DNA of 64,000 nucleotides from Salticus scenicus (lineage: Eukaryota; Arthropoda; Arachnida; Araneae; Salticidae). The notes under the pieces are model-generated. The model was not told where the DNA came from, made no database searches, and was given only the letters and a program-made list of their open reading frames with translations. Positions 43,800 to 52,127 of the stretch are shown here, in pieces. The stretch covers positions 1,740,001 to 1,804,000 of the forward strand of contig CAWVNO010001198.1 in NCBI GenBank assembly GCA_963930645.1, given 5' to 3'. Position 1 is the first letter of the stretch, and each line of letters opens with the position of its first letter. Both the position numbers and the translations under genes were made by a program.

Positions 43800-45410
43800 A
43801 TGAATTTTAATACGTACGGATCCATATATTCCAATTTTAAGCAATGTTCTTTGTCTATGATCCGAAACGACGTTATCATATTTGATTTGGGGAATTCACC
43901 ATACGAAACTTGGACCGTGTCTCGCATGTATCCTTACGAGTCCATCGCCATCGATTCCAACAGACCATTTCTGCTGGCCCTCAAATCATTTTTTAAATCA
44001 GATGTGACCGCGTCTGTTGTTTCCAATCCCAATTATCTATGGACTGTTCTTTTAGGCAACGAACGCATGATTTATCCCATCAGTCGAGACACGAATGCAA
44101 ATAACACTTTACGTTTTTACGCGACCCCTTATTTCGTGACAAATCCACAAGTAGTCAGTCGATATGTGCAAAGTATGATCAAACCGGCTTACGAAAACAT
44201 ATATTTCTACAAAAGCACAATCATGTATTTGGATAATTATGATGCACCCTTTCCAGGAGGCTGTTACTTTAGCGAACACGGTCCGACCGATTTCTATAGA
44301 CTCTGTTTTTTGTCCGACGAACCTATAGAATACGTACTCAATCTGGCTGCAGTATGGCAAAACCGACACGACGTCTTAAACATACCTTTCATGACCATGA
44401 GTAAGGTAGTTGAACCTAAATTCATGGACGTCAAACCCGTAAGCGGCTTTGGGTTTTCGGAATCGAGCGTCACTTCCAGTGGTATGATACAACGTAGGCT
44501 GAGTCCAGAGAAGCCTGAGCTCGTGATCCAAGATATTTTAACATCCTATTACAGAAATATGTCTAGGTATATGGACGAACAAAATTTTTCTAAATTGGTG
44601 CCTCTGGGTCTGATTATAGAATGGCCCCTGGAAATCATATTTGAAAACTCAAAACCGATCGAGAGAACGTACGAAGACAGAAAATTTATAACTCTCAGCA
44701 TTAACGGCACTAGCCCGAAACGCGTTGTACAAGTCTTGCATCCGTACGATCGATACATAGAATATAGCGAAGTGCCAGCATCGACTGTCTGGACACCAAT
44801 ATCTTTTGTATATACCACGTTGCTGACAGACATAACCATTCAGAAAGTTATCGTGGACACGGTCGTCATAGGCCTCGTTTACAGACAAGTGTTTTTCTGT
44901 CTCAGTTATCCATTATTGGAAGGCAGGCCAGCGAGAAAGGCTATATTGAATACCGAACACATACTGTCCGTAGCCACCATCGAAGATCTCGAATCGGATC
45001 CCAATATACGCATTCTAGAGAGTTTAAAATACGATGATAAATATTCGCTGAGACGCGTGGCACTGAAAAACATCTCGTTAGAAACTTGGTGCTTGACCGT
45101 AGCCGAAAATAAACATCCCAAACTCAGAAGTTTTAAATTACCATACCTCGTAAAAGAATGGTTACAATTTTTCACGGAAGCTAAACCGAACACGTTTGAA
45201 ATAGATATCAGCCTCGTCCGATTGGCCCTCATGTTATCCAAACACAACATATGTTACAATTTAATAGCCACGAACGAACCTACGGAACGCGTGGACTTGA
45301 CTGATAACCAGGTCAAATTTTATACGAGCGAAAAAATTGTAGATTTTATAAATGAAGCCAGAATCAGGAAAATGGAAGCGCAAGACGATACCGCTTGTGT
45401 GGTATCATAA
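43800..45410 (+). CDS. Large conserved-looking protein of unknown function
   Basis: 536 residues, no membrane segment and no recognised motif. Base composition is visibly more GC-rich and codon choice less A+T-biased than in the accessory genes, as in lef-9, p74 and DNA polymerase, which suggests a conserved core gene. Length and the even, beta-rich composition would suit a capsid or tegument component, but this is only inference. Confidence 0.7.
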   Translation: MNFNTYGSIYSNFKQCSLSMIRNDVIIFDLGNSPYETWTVSRMYPYESIAIDSNRPFLLALKSFFKSDVTASVVSNPNYLWTVLLGNERMIYPISRDTNANNTLRFYATPYFVTNPQVVSRYVQSMIKPAYENIYFYKSTIMYLDNYDAPFPGGCYFSEHGPTDFYRLCFLSDEPIEYVLNLAAVWQNRHDVLNIPFMTMSKVVEPKFMDVKPVSGFGFSESSVTSSGMIQRRLSPEKPELVIQDILTSYYRNMSRYMDEQNFSKLVPLGLIIEWPLEIIFENSKPIERTYEDRKFITLSINGTSPKRVVQVLHPYDRYIEYSEVPASTVWTPISFVYTTLLTDITIQKVIVDTVVIGLVYRQVFFCLSYPLLEGRPARKAILNTEHILSVATIEDLESDPNIRILESLKYDDKYSLRRVALKNISLETWCLTVAENKHPKLRSFKLPYLVKEWLQFFTEAKPNTFEIDISLVRLALMLSKHNICYNLIATNEPTERVDLTDNQVKFYTSEKIVDFINEARIRKMEAQDDTACVVS

Positions 45411-45437
45411 ACATAGTTGAAAAAAAATCTTACATTT

Positions 45438-45455
45438 AAAAAAAAAAAAAAAAAA

Positions 45456-45490
<35 letters not shown>
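45438..45490. repeat. A(n)T(n) tract 28
   Basis: 22 A then 31 T. Confidence 0.95.
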
Positions 45491-45491
<1 letters not shown>

Positions 45492-45595
45492 TGACTTTGA
45501 ATGCCCTTGACGCTCGTTGCCACAAAAAGCAAGTCGGAGCAAAATAGGAGAAGATAGGAGCATGAATCGTAGCTACCCTATAGAAATGGATAGAT
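45491..45595 (-). repeat. Arm inverted relative to 11.3 kb
   Basis: Near-perfect reverse complement of 11317-11411 except at the tract-proximal end. It leads into a T run (about 45594-45611) and AT satellite. Confidence 0.8.
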
Positions 45596-45746
45596 TTTTT
45601 TTTTTTTTTTTAATATTATATTATATTATATTTATATTATAATATATTTATAATATATTTATATTATATTATATTATATTTATATTATATTATATTTATA
45701 ATATATTTATAATAATATTTATAATAATATTTATATTATAATATAT

Positions 45747-45799
<53 letters not shown>
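45596..45799. repeat. AT satellite
   Basis: T run, then about 190 bases of only A and T (TTATATTATATTTATA-like), ending in about 20 TA pairs. Mirror of 10990-11288. Confidence 0.85.
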
Positions 45800-45864
45800 T
45801 TGTATACTCAGAAATTACTGTAAAACATCTTTTAATTTAAGTGATTATAATTTTGTAGTCTGGA

Positions 45865-46258
45865 TTTGTATGTCAATTATAGTGTCTCTGTCTAAGTCAG
45901 TTTCACTATATCGGCATGAGACTACACTCTTTATTGTCTCCCAACGCAAGTCTGGAATTGGTAAGTCAATTATAGTGTCGTTGTCTCAGCCAGTTTCAAG
46001 ATATCAGCGTAAGACTACACTCTTTATTATCTTGTCAAACTCAACGTAAGTCAGGACAGGATTGTGTATGTCAGCTATAGCGTTGTTGTCTAAGCCAGTT
46101 TCAGTATATCAGCATAAGACTACACTATTTATTGTCTCCCAACGCAAGTTTGTAGTCCGGATTATGTATGTCAGCTATAGTGTTGTTGTCTAAGCCAATT
46201 TCACGATATCGGCATGAGATTATGTTTTTATTATCTTGCCCAACCTAACGTAAGCTTG
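45865..46258 (+). repeat. Four ~100-bp tandem repeats
   Basis: Four imperfect units of 90-109 bp containing GTCTAAGCCAGTTTCA, TATCRGCATGAGACTACACT and CAACGCAAGT-like blocks. No gene. Candidate homologous region. Confidence 0.85.
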
Positions 46259-46260
46259 AA

Positions 46261-46827
46261 TTACCTATAATTGATGCCTTTGTCTAATTTTCTGAATGTT
46301 AAGCTTATGCGGACACCTATTTTTTCTGGTTCTTTTGATATTTCATGAAACCAATATTTGTTGGTTGGTGGGCGCATTACCATTAAGCTACCACTCGTCA
46401 TGTTATAATAGACTGGCTTAGCACCCAACTTTGAAAATTTAAATTTTCTCTCTTGGCCAAAACTAACGCATGCTATGGGTGAATCAGCAGCAATGTCTGT
46501 TTCATCGTCTTTATGTTTTCCAATACTATCGTATCCGTTACGATATTTATTAACCAAACAGAAATTATATTTATAATTAGTAGCCAATTCCACCATCTGT
46601 TTAATGCGAAATAGCGTTGGCGTCCATACTTTGGCTGGAACATTTGTGCCAGAATACGAATAGGTTATGAAACTGTTGTCGCCATAGCCAGCCACGAGAC
46701 GGGGAACAGAATGCGTGTGATAAATTTTATAATTTTTTATATAAACTATTTCCTTCTCCAACAAATTTAAATATTTACCAGGTTTTGAAATGAAGCTGGA
46801 ATCGAACGTTACATTTAAATCGGACAT
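46261..46827 (-). CDS. AlkB-like 2OG-Fe(II) dioxygenase (ALKBH2/3 type)
   Basis: 188 residues. The Fe(II) ligands are H105 and D107 (SIGKHKDDE) and H161 (YWFHEI), with the 2-oxoglutarate-binding RISLTFR (173-179). NKYRNGYDSIGKHKDDE, CVSFGQERKF and SGSLMVM are standard AlkB blocks. ALKBH2/3 enzymes reverse 1-methyladenine and 3-methylcytosine in DNA or RNA. In a virus it may repair the genome or demethylate RNA. The upstream region has two TCAAGGTCA-type sites and a TATAAAT-like box on the minus strand. Confidence 0.88.
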   Translation of the reverse strand: MSDLNVTFDSSFISKPGKYLNLLEKEIVYIKNYKIYHTHSVPRLVAGYGDNSFITYSYSGTNVPAKVWTPTLFRIKQMVELATNYKYNFCLVNKYRNGYDSIGKHKDDETDIAADSPIACVSFGQERKFKFSKLGAKPVYYNMTSGSLMVMRPPTNKYWFHEISKEPEKIGVRISLTFRKLDKGINYR

Positions 46828-46859
46828 GTTAATAATAATATTACTGAGTCAAGTTCTTC

Positions 46860-46909
46860 TATTTATACTAAATTTTATTTATTATGACCTTGAAAGAATA
46901 TCCAAGGTC

Positions 46910-46910
<1 letters not shown>
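46860..46910 (-). promoter_or_regulatory. AlkB gene promoter with paired nuclear-receptor-like sites
   Basis: TATAAAT on the minus strand (about 46861-46867), exact TCAAGGTCA on the minus strand (46885-46893) and CCAAGGTCA on the plus strand (46902-46910), next to the A run. Confidence 0.55.

Positions 46911-46913
<3 letters not shown>

Positions 46914-46983
<70 letters not shown>
46914..46983. repeat. A(n)T(n) tract 30
   Basis: 40 A then 30 T. It closes the minus-strand cluster 49242-47029. The right flank CAGTTGGTTGGTAGAAATTT is repeated at 54419. Confidence 0.95.
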
Positions 46984-46986
<3 letters not shown>

Positions 46987-47028
46987 GTTGGTTGGTAGAA
47001 ATTTAAGTTGAGACTTTACAACTACATG

Positions 47029-47244
47029 TTACCATGACTCATACATTAAAAGACCAGCAAACGTCAATTGTAAAAATTGCATTATGAATTGGGCATAAAC
47101 TGCTACTGTATGAGCTTTTACAATATCTCCCCCTGACTGACTCGTCGTGGTAGTATTTATAGTATAAATTAGATAAGAGTACATAATAACATTCATTGCT
47201 ATTATAAATAGAAGTGTTCCGCATAATATTGTTTTGAGGTTCAT
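47029..47244 (-). CDS. Small two-span membrane protein
   Basis: 71 residues with hydrophobic segments at about 5-27 and 50-67 separated by a Thr/Ser/Gly loop. Last gene of the minus-strand cluster. No family recognised. Confidence 0.55.
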   Translation of the reverse strand: MNLKTILCGTLLFIIAMNVIMYSYLIYTINTTTTSQSGGDIVKAHTVAVYAQFIMQFLQLTFAGLLMYESW

Positions 47245-47258
47245 CGTTGCTTGTTTTA

Positions 47259-47684
47259 CTACAAATATACTAATGGTTGTATGCTAGGTGGTGGTGATCT
47301 GGGTGGAGATCTAGATCTTGATCTGGAACTGGACCGATCGCTGTAAAAATCTGAATCGTTGAGGCCTGTGTAATCCAAATCAGAATAATAGAGTTCAGAG
47401 TCTGAATAATCCAGGCCATGTAATTGCTCAAATTTTTCTGTCTGTTTCAAGTTGAGCATCTTTCTGATATCTTTTCTAGTAAGGCGTTTTTTACAAGACG
47501 GGCAAGGTGGCAATTTGGATACATTTGATCCCTTAGAATATTTATTGGAGGCTTTTTTATTCGAAGCGTTCCGTTTTCGTTTATTATATAATCGATTGGC
47601 GCATTGCGCATGGAAACGATGTCTGCATTCAGCAATAAATAGATTTCCTTTCCTTTCTCGGCAAATTGCACATTTATATTTCAT
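47259..47684 (-). CDS. RING-finger protein with RS tail, copy 1
   Basis: 141 residues. The N-terminal RING has CAIC (4-7), CRHRFHAQC and CPSCKKRL, with a long basic insertion between the third and fourth metal-ligand pairs. The C-terminus has a Tyr-Asp-Ser-rich stretch and then an Arg-Ser tract (SSSRSRSRSPPRSPPP). RING suggests E3 ubiquitin ligase activity; RS tracts are typical of proteins that bind RNA-processing factors. Most divergent of three RING-RS paralogues. Confidence 0.8.
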   Translation of the reverse strand: MKYKCAICRERKGNLFIAECRHRFHAQCANRLYNKRKRNASNKKASNKYSKGSNVSKLPPCPSCKKRLTRKDIRKMLNLKQTEKFEQLHGLDYSDSELYYSDLDYTGLNDSDFYSDRSSSRSRSRSPPRSPPPSIQPLVYL

Positions 47685-47690
47685 ACTTTT

Positions 47691-48134
47691 TTAAACTACG
47701 ACACCAAGATTGGGAGGTGATCTTGATCTTGATCTTGATCTTGATCTGGATCTCGAACTTGATCTGGACGTATCGCTATCAGAGCCCGACAAGTTACGAT
47801 CTTGTTGCCATCTTCTCACCGCGGCTTCCATCAGGCGCCACCTGTCTTTCATCCTGCCACCTATTCTTCGGATATCCTTTCTGGTAAAATATCTATTGCA
47901 GGCTGGACATTGAGGCAAAGATAAATTTTTTGGAATTTTACCACTAGCTCCTATCTTTTTTCTAAGAGCTAGTCGTTTTATTCGATCTTTGGTTATGTCT
48001 CCACGTGCCACGGAACGTATACGCTGCCTACGTAATCCTCGCGCGCATTGTAAATGATAAGGATGCCCACACTCAGGAGAAAATAATTCTTCGGTAAGCA
48101 CATCGCCTTGGCAAACAACGCATTCAGGATCCAT
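47691..48134 (-). CDS. RING-finger protein with RS tail, copy 2
   Basis: 147 residues. The RING has CVVC, CGHPYHLQC and CPACNRYF with a basic insertion of about 45 residues. The C-terminal RS dipeptide tract runs to PPNLGVVV. It is about 75% identical to copy 3; the DNA between them also carries a relic of the neighbouring membrane-protein gene, so they arose by segmental duplication. Confidence 0.8.
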   Translation of the reverse strand: MDPECVVCQGDVLTEELFSPECGHPYHLQCARGLRRQRIRSVARGDITKDRIKRLALRKKIGASGKIPKNLSLPQCPACNRYFTRKDIRRIGGRMKDRWRLMEAAVRRWQQDRNLSGSDSDTSRSSSRSRSRSRSRSRSPPNLGVVV

Positions 48135-48140
48135 CTTTTT

Positions 48141-48262
48141 TTTTCATGTCGTCAATCTTTGGTCCAATAATTTCATTAGCAACGAAATAACCATTAATTT
48201 ATTTTGTTTGAAGTAAGAATTAACGTAGCCATGCCAATAAACATAAATTCGAACATAACGAT
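48141..48262 (-). pseudogene. Relic of the 54-residue membrane-protein gene
   Basis: Frame-broken copy of 48717-48881. Recognisable words include GMA, a VNSYFKQNKL-like stretch and LLMKLL in shifted frames. An indel after GMA destroys the reading frame. It sits upstream of copy 2 exactly as the intact gene sits upstream of copy 3. Confidence 0.75.
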
Positions 48263-48274
48263 CATCTAATTTTT

Positions 48275-48709
48275 TTAAGCTACGACACCAAGATTGGGAG
48301 GTGATCTGGATCTTGATCTGGACCTGGATCTTGATCTGGATCTGGATCTGGACCTGGATCTGGACCTATCGCTATCAGAACCTGGCAAGTTAAGTTCTCG
48401 TTCCCATCTTCTCAACGTGTCTCCCATCATGCGACTTATTCTTCGGACATCATTTCTGGTAAAATATCTATTGCAGGCTGGACATTGAGGCAAAGATAAA
48501 TTTTTTGGAATTTTACCGCTAGCTTTTATCTTTTTCTTAAGAGCTAGTCGCTTTATTCGATCTTTGGTTATTTTTCCGCGTGCCACACGACGTATACGCT
48601 GCCTACGTAATCCTCGCACGCATTCTAAATGATAAGGATGTCCGCACTCTGTATAGAATAATTCTTCGGTAGGCACTCCGCCTCCGCAGATAACGCATTC
48701 AGGATCCAT
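48275..48709 (-). CDS. RING-finger protein with RS tail, copy 3
   Basis: 144 residues from the ATG at 48709, chosen by alignment with copy 2 (MDPEC); an ATG at 48733 adds eight residues. RING ligands are CVIC, CGHPYHLEC and CPACNRYF. The RS tract is longer than in copy 2 (about 10 RS pairs, encoded by a GATCTGGATCTT-type DNA repeat), so its length is probably variable. Confidence 0.8.
   Translation of the reverse strand: MDPECVICGGGVPTEELFYTECGHPYHLECVRGLRRQRIRRVARGKITKDRIKRLALKKKIKASGKIPKNLSLPQCPACNRYFTRNDVRRISRMMGDTLRRWERELNLPGSDSDRSRSRSRSRSRSRSRSRSRSRSPPNLGVVA
48298..48370 (-). repeat. Hexamer repeat coding for RS dipeptides
   Basis: About 12 tandem GATCTG/GATCTT hexamers; shorter runs in the other two RING-RS genes (about 47721-47765 and 47306-47330). 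Confidence 0.8.
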
Positions 48710-48716
48710 CTTTTTT

Positions 48717-48881
48717 TCATGTCGACTGGCCATCGTTAGTCTTTTGGGCGTTGTCTAGCAATTTCATTAGTGACGACATAATCATTAATCTACTTTGCTT
48801 GAAGTAAGAATCAACGTAACTAATAGCCATGCCAATCACCATAAATAATAACATAAGCATCCAATCCATATCTTTATTCAT
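48717..48881 (-). CDS. Small membrane protein
   Basis: 54 residues from the ATG at 48881. The Met-rich hydrophobic span (MLMLLFMVIGMAISYV, about 8-23) is followed by a Ser/Met-rich helix. An open extension upstream (to 49007) would run into the neighbouring gene and looks unreal. A decayed copy is at 48141-48262. Function unknown. Confidence 0.5.
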   Translation of the reverse strand: MNKDMDWMLMLLFMVIGMAISYVDSYFKQSRLMIMSSLMKLLDNAQKTNDGQST

Positions 48882-48912
48882 GACCCTCTGATTTTTTTTA
48901 AATGAATCACTA

Positions 48913-49242
48913 TTATCGTTCACATTCTCTGATTCTAGAGAAACGATCTGGACCACCCATGACTTGGCCAGGTTTAAACAGTTTTCTTCTTTGTTCGCAA
49001 GCCGCACAAGTACCGTTCACGATCCGGCATACAGGTGAAGAAATCTTTGGGACTTCAGGGGATTTCCGAGCGCGCTGACGGTAATTTTTTCTCGGCCGAT
49101 TGTAGCGTTCCCAAGAATTCATTGCATCCAATTCTCTACGAGAATATTCCAACCACGCCTGAAGTTCGTCATCGTTCATAGCATCGAAGTTGGGTCGAGG
49201 AGAATAGCCATAGTATATGGGCTCATTACTATAAAAAGCCAT
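48913..49242 (-). CDS. Hypothetical basic protein with a Cys knuckle
   Basis: 109 residues from the ATG at 49242. The ORF continues upstream through the A/T tract, but the TATA box at 49274-49282 places the start here. It is Tyr/Asn-rich at the N-terminus, very basic in the middle (RPRKNYRQRARK) and has CRIVNGTCAAC. First gene of the minus-strand cluster ending at tract 30. Confidence 0.65.
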   Translation of the reverse strand: MAFYSNEPIYYGYSPRPNFDAMNDDELQAWLEYSRRELDAMNSWERYNRPRKNYRQRARKSPEVPKISSPVCRIVNGTCAACEQRRKLFKPGQVMGGPDRFSRIRECER

Positions 49243-49273
49243 GTTATTTGATTGTGGGTAGCAAGAGACTACC

Positions 49274-49308
49274 TTATATATACTCGAAAGCAGTGCGATG
49301 CCACACCC
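49274..49308 (-). promoter_or_regulatory. Promoter of the 49242-47029 cluster
   Basis: TATATATAAG-type box (49274-49282) and GGGTGTGGC (49300-49308), read on the minus strand. Confidence 0.65.
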
Positions 49309-49312
<4 letters not shown>

Positions 49313-49354
<42 letters not shown>

Positions 49355-49380
49355 TTTTTTTTTTTTTTTTTTTTTTTTTT
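49313..49380. repeat. A(n)T(n) tract 31
   Basis: 39 A with a single T/A switch at the junction, then T to 49380. Confidence 0.95.
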
Positions 49381-49909
49381 CACAGTTGGTTGGTTGGTTT
49401 CTAAAGTTATATTTCTCAGTTGGCTGCTACAGTTATATTTCTAAGTTGGCCGCTAAAGCTATATTTCTCAGTTGGCTGCTAACGCTATGTTTCCTTAGCC
49501 AATCATTGTAGATGGCGCTGCAGTCTATATATATAGTATATATATATAGTATATCTATTAGGGTGGGTGGGAGTGGAATTTATTTCTTCTACTGTACGGT
49601 CATGCATAAACTCGCTCCTAATGTCTAAACCCATTTCCTTTAAAATAGGATGCGTTATTTATACAATATTGGCTTTGAAAACAAGATATTTATAGACTTT
49701 TGTCTGACAAATGACAAGATATTGCAGATTTTCATGAAATCATGGGCTCTTATAGAAAAATCTAACTATCTAGAGTCGGTCAATGTACATCTTACTGAAA
49801 ACACATTACGAGACATAGTAACTAGACGACTGTTGCTGGCGAGACACAATGAGGGTGTAGTCACGTTACCCATAGTTAATATATACAAGCTTCAAGGGTG
49901 GGCGTGGCA

Positions 49910-49914
<5 letters not shown>
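49381..49914 (-). repeat. Interspersed repeat element, copy E (inverted, full)
   Basis: Reverse complement of copies A and B, with GGTTGG and 26-bp units at the left and GGGTGGGCGTGGCA at the right. Tracts 31 and 32 bound it on both sides. Relic frame MSRNVFSVRC is present on the minus strand; no intact gene. Confidence 0.85.

Positions 49915-49982
<68 letters not shown>
49915..49982. repeat. A(n)T(n) tract 32
   Basis: 33 A then 35 T, at the 3' end of the minus-strand helical-protein cluster. Confidence 0.95.
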
Positions 49983-49985
<3 letters not shown>

Positions 49986-50007
49986 CTATGTTTTACAAAT
50001 ATATAAT

Positions 50008-50514
50008 TTATGGAGTAATTGCTAATATATTCTTATGATAATCCTCTATTAAATTTAATGTTGATTTTAATTTAGCGATATATTCATCACGTACATCAGA
50101 TGAACAAGCCTTTGGAGAATAGCTTGCCGTCCGTTTAGCATGCTGAAAATATTTCTCTACTAATTCGAACGACGATTGCAATCTTTGGATGTGCTTGTCA
50201 TCTATAATTCGATTGGCAGTTGGGTTTGATATTAATTCTGTCAGCCGCTTGACATTTTTATAAATTGCGTGTAACTGATCAGTGGACTTAGATTCCCAGT
50301 CACTCATTATTTCAATTAAAATGGCTAAAGCGTCGACAATACTGAAAAATTTTTCATTTTTGTCCATTAATTTATCAATATTTGCTTTTAAAATTTCCAC
50401 TTTTTTCTGAAACCTTTTATTATTAACTGTCCCAGTCTCTAAAAATTCCAAATCCACAAGCATTTCACCGTAATAATCTTCATATTTAAAAATGATATTT
50501 TCCACGTACTCCAT
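50008..50514 (-). CDS. Tandem helical protein family, member 1
   Basis: 168 residues, all-helical by appearance. Family marks shared with the next three genes are an N-terminal Y-x-x-Y/D region, KxNIDKLMDKNEKFFSIVDA, NPTxNRIIDD and a C-terminal KLKSTLNLIEDY helix. ATAATG preceded by AATAAAG gives the start context. No known family; expansion suggests host interaction. Confidence 0.75.
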   Translation of the reverse strand: MEYVENIIFKYEDYYGEMLVDLEFLETGTVNNKRFQKKVEILKANIDKLMDKNEKFFSIVDALAILIEIMSDWESKSTDQLHAIYKNVKRLTELISNPTANRIIDDKHIQRLQSSFELVEKYFQHAKRTASYSPKACSSDVRDEYIAKLKSTLNLIEDYHKNILAITP

Positions 50515-50524
50515 TATACTTTAT

Positions 50525-51025
50525 TTAATTATCCTCTAACGCTTTCTTATAATAATTTTCTATCAAATTTAGGGTTGATTTTAAAGTTGCAATATATTTA
50601 TCACGCTTATCAGGTGGATGTATTCTTGGGTTATAGCTACCCTCAGCCTCGTCAGGATATGAACCCATCGATAAGAGAGACGATTCCAATTTATCTATGC
50701 ACTCATGATCTATAATTTGATTGCCAGTTGGGTTAGTTACTAGTTTTTTCAACCGTTTAGTATCGTTATGAATTTTGCGTATAAGATTGATAAAATCAAA
50801 TTTCCAGTCATTCATTATTGTAGTCCAAATTGTAAAAGCATCGATAATGCTGAAAACGCCTTCATTTATGTCTATTAATTTATCCATATTCGATTTTAAG
50901 GACGTCATTTCTTTCGCAAACTCATCTTTATCTATTATTTCACCCAAATTTAAAGATTTCAAATCTACAGCCGTATCGCGGTAATATTTTTTATGTTCGT
51001 TCATAATTTCTTTAACATGGTCCAT
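50525..51025 (-). CDS. Tandem helical protein family, member 2
   Basis: 166 residues. It is closest to member 4 (DLKSLNLGEIIDKD, FSIIDAFT, NPTGNQIIDHECIDKL). Start context is AATAAAGGCATAATG. Gap to member 1 is 10 bases. Confidence 0.75.
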   Translation of the reverse strand: MDHVKEIMNEHKKYYRDTAVDLKSLNLGEIIDKDEFAKEMTSLKSNMDKLIDINEGVFSIIDAFTIWTTIMNDWKFDFINLIRKIHNDTKRLKKLVTNPTGNQIIDHECIDKLESSLLSMGSYPDEAEGSYNPRIHPPDKRDKYIATLKSTLNLIENYYKKALEDN

Positions 51026-51069
51026 TATGCCTTTATTATAGCCAGATCAGATTTTTCATTCTATATGTC

Positions 51070-51576
51070 TTACATATATCTAAGGGTCATTTTTAACGCT
51101 GTCTTATAAACATCCTTTATTAAATTTAATGATGATTTTAATTTCTCCATATATTCGTCGCGTACATCCGAGGAACAAGCCTTCATAGAATAGCTTGCCG
51201 TCAGTTTACCAACGTAATAATATCTCTGTATCGATTCGAATGAATTTTGCAAATTTTTAATGCACTCGTCATCTATCATTCGATTGTCAGTTGGGTTTGT
51301 TATCAATTCTCTCAGTCGCTTGACATTTTCATGAATTGCCTGTAAATGTTCAATGGTATCATCATCCCAGTTATCCAGTATTCTAGTTACAACGGCTAAA
51401 GCATCGATAATACTGAAAATTTTCTCATTTTTGGAGAGTAGCTTATCAATATTTGTTTTTAAGGATTTCGTTTTTTCCTCAAACTCATCTGTCCCAATCT
51501 CTAAATCTTTCAAATTCTCAACGACTTCACAGTAATAATCTTCATATCTAGAAATAATTTTTCCCACGTATTCCAT
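51070..51576 (-). CDS. Tandem helical protein family, member 3
   Basis: 168 residues. It is closest to member 1 (SYSMKACSSDVRDEYMEKLKSSLNL). The alternation 1-2-3-4 with 1 like 3 and 2 like 4 shows that a two-gene unit was duplicated. Start context is AAATAAAGCATAATG. Confidence 0.75.
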   Translation of the reverse strand: MEYVGKIISRYEDYYCEVVENLKDLEIGTDEFEEKTKSLKTNIDKLLSKNEKIFSIIDALAVVTRILDNWDDDTIEHLQAIHENVKRLRELITNPTDNRMIDDECIKNLQNSFESIQRYYYVGKLTASYSMKACSSDVRDEYMEKLKSSLNLIKDVYKTALKMTLRYM

Positions 51577-51598
51577 TATGCTTTATTTAAGAAAAATT

Positions 51599-52093
51599 TT
51601 AATTATCCTCTAATGCTTGCTTGTGATGATTCTCTATCAAATCATGAGCGGTTTTTAATTTTGTAATATATTTATCTCGCCAAACCGGTATAAACGCTCT
51701 ATCGAGTTCTAGCGATCTAACGTGGTCAGGATAATCCTTTATCGATTTGAACGACGATTCCAAGCTATGGATGCACTTATCATCTATAATTCGATTGCCA
51801 GTCGTTATTAGTTTTTTCAAATCTTTAGTATCTTTATCAACTGCACATATAAGATTGGTAAAATCAAATTTCCATTCTTTTATTATTATAGCCAAAACGG
51901 TAAAAATATCGATAATGCTGAATATCTCTTTATCTACGCCTATTAATTTATCCATATTCGATTTTAAGGACGCCATTTCTTTTTCAAACCCATCTTTATC
52001 TATTATTTCACCCAACTTTAAAGATTTCAAATCTGCAGCCGTATCGCTATAATATTTTCTATACTCGTCGATAATATGTTTAACAGGATCCAT
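51599..52093 (-). CDS. Tandem helical protein family, member 4
   Basis: 164 residues, pairing with member 2 (DLKSLKLGEIIDKDGF). The NPT block before NRIIDD is partly lost (ITTGNRIIDD). Start context is AATAAAGGTATAATG. Confidence 0.75.
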   Translation of the reverse strand: MDPVKHIIDEYRKYYSDTAADLKSLKLGEIIDKDGFEKEMASLKSNMDKLIGVDKEIFSIIDIFTVLAIIIKEWKFDFTNLICAVDKDTKDLKKLITTGNRIIDDKCIHSLESSFKSIKDYPDHVRSLELDRAFIPVWRDKYITKLKTAHDLIENHHKQALEDN

Positions 52094-52127
52094 TATACCT
52101 TTATTATAGTCAAAATATATAATTTTT

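Noticed and set aside
44109..45250. Minus-strand ORFs opposite the 536-residue protein
   Set aside because: Antisense shadows of a gene with regular codon structure.
45865..46258. Tandem ~100-bp repeats as tRNA or rRNA genes
   Set aside because: No cloverleaf pairing, TΨC-like or anticodon pattern visible.
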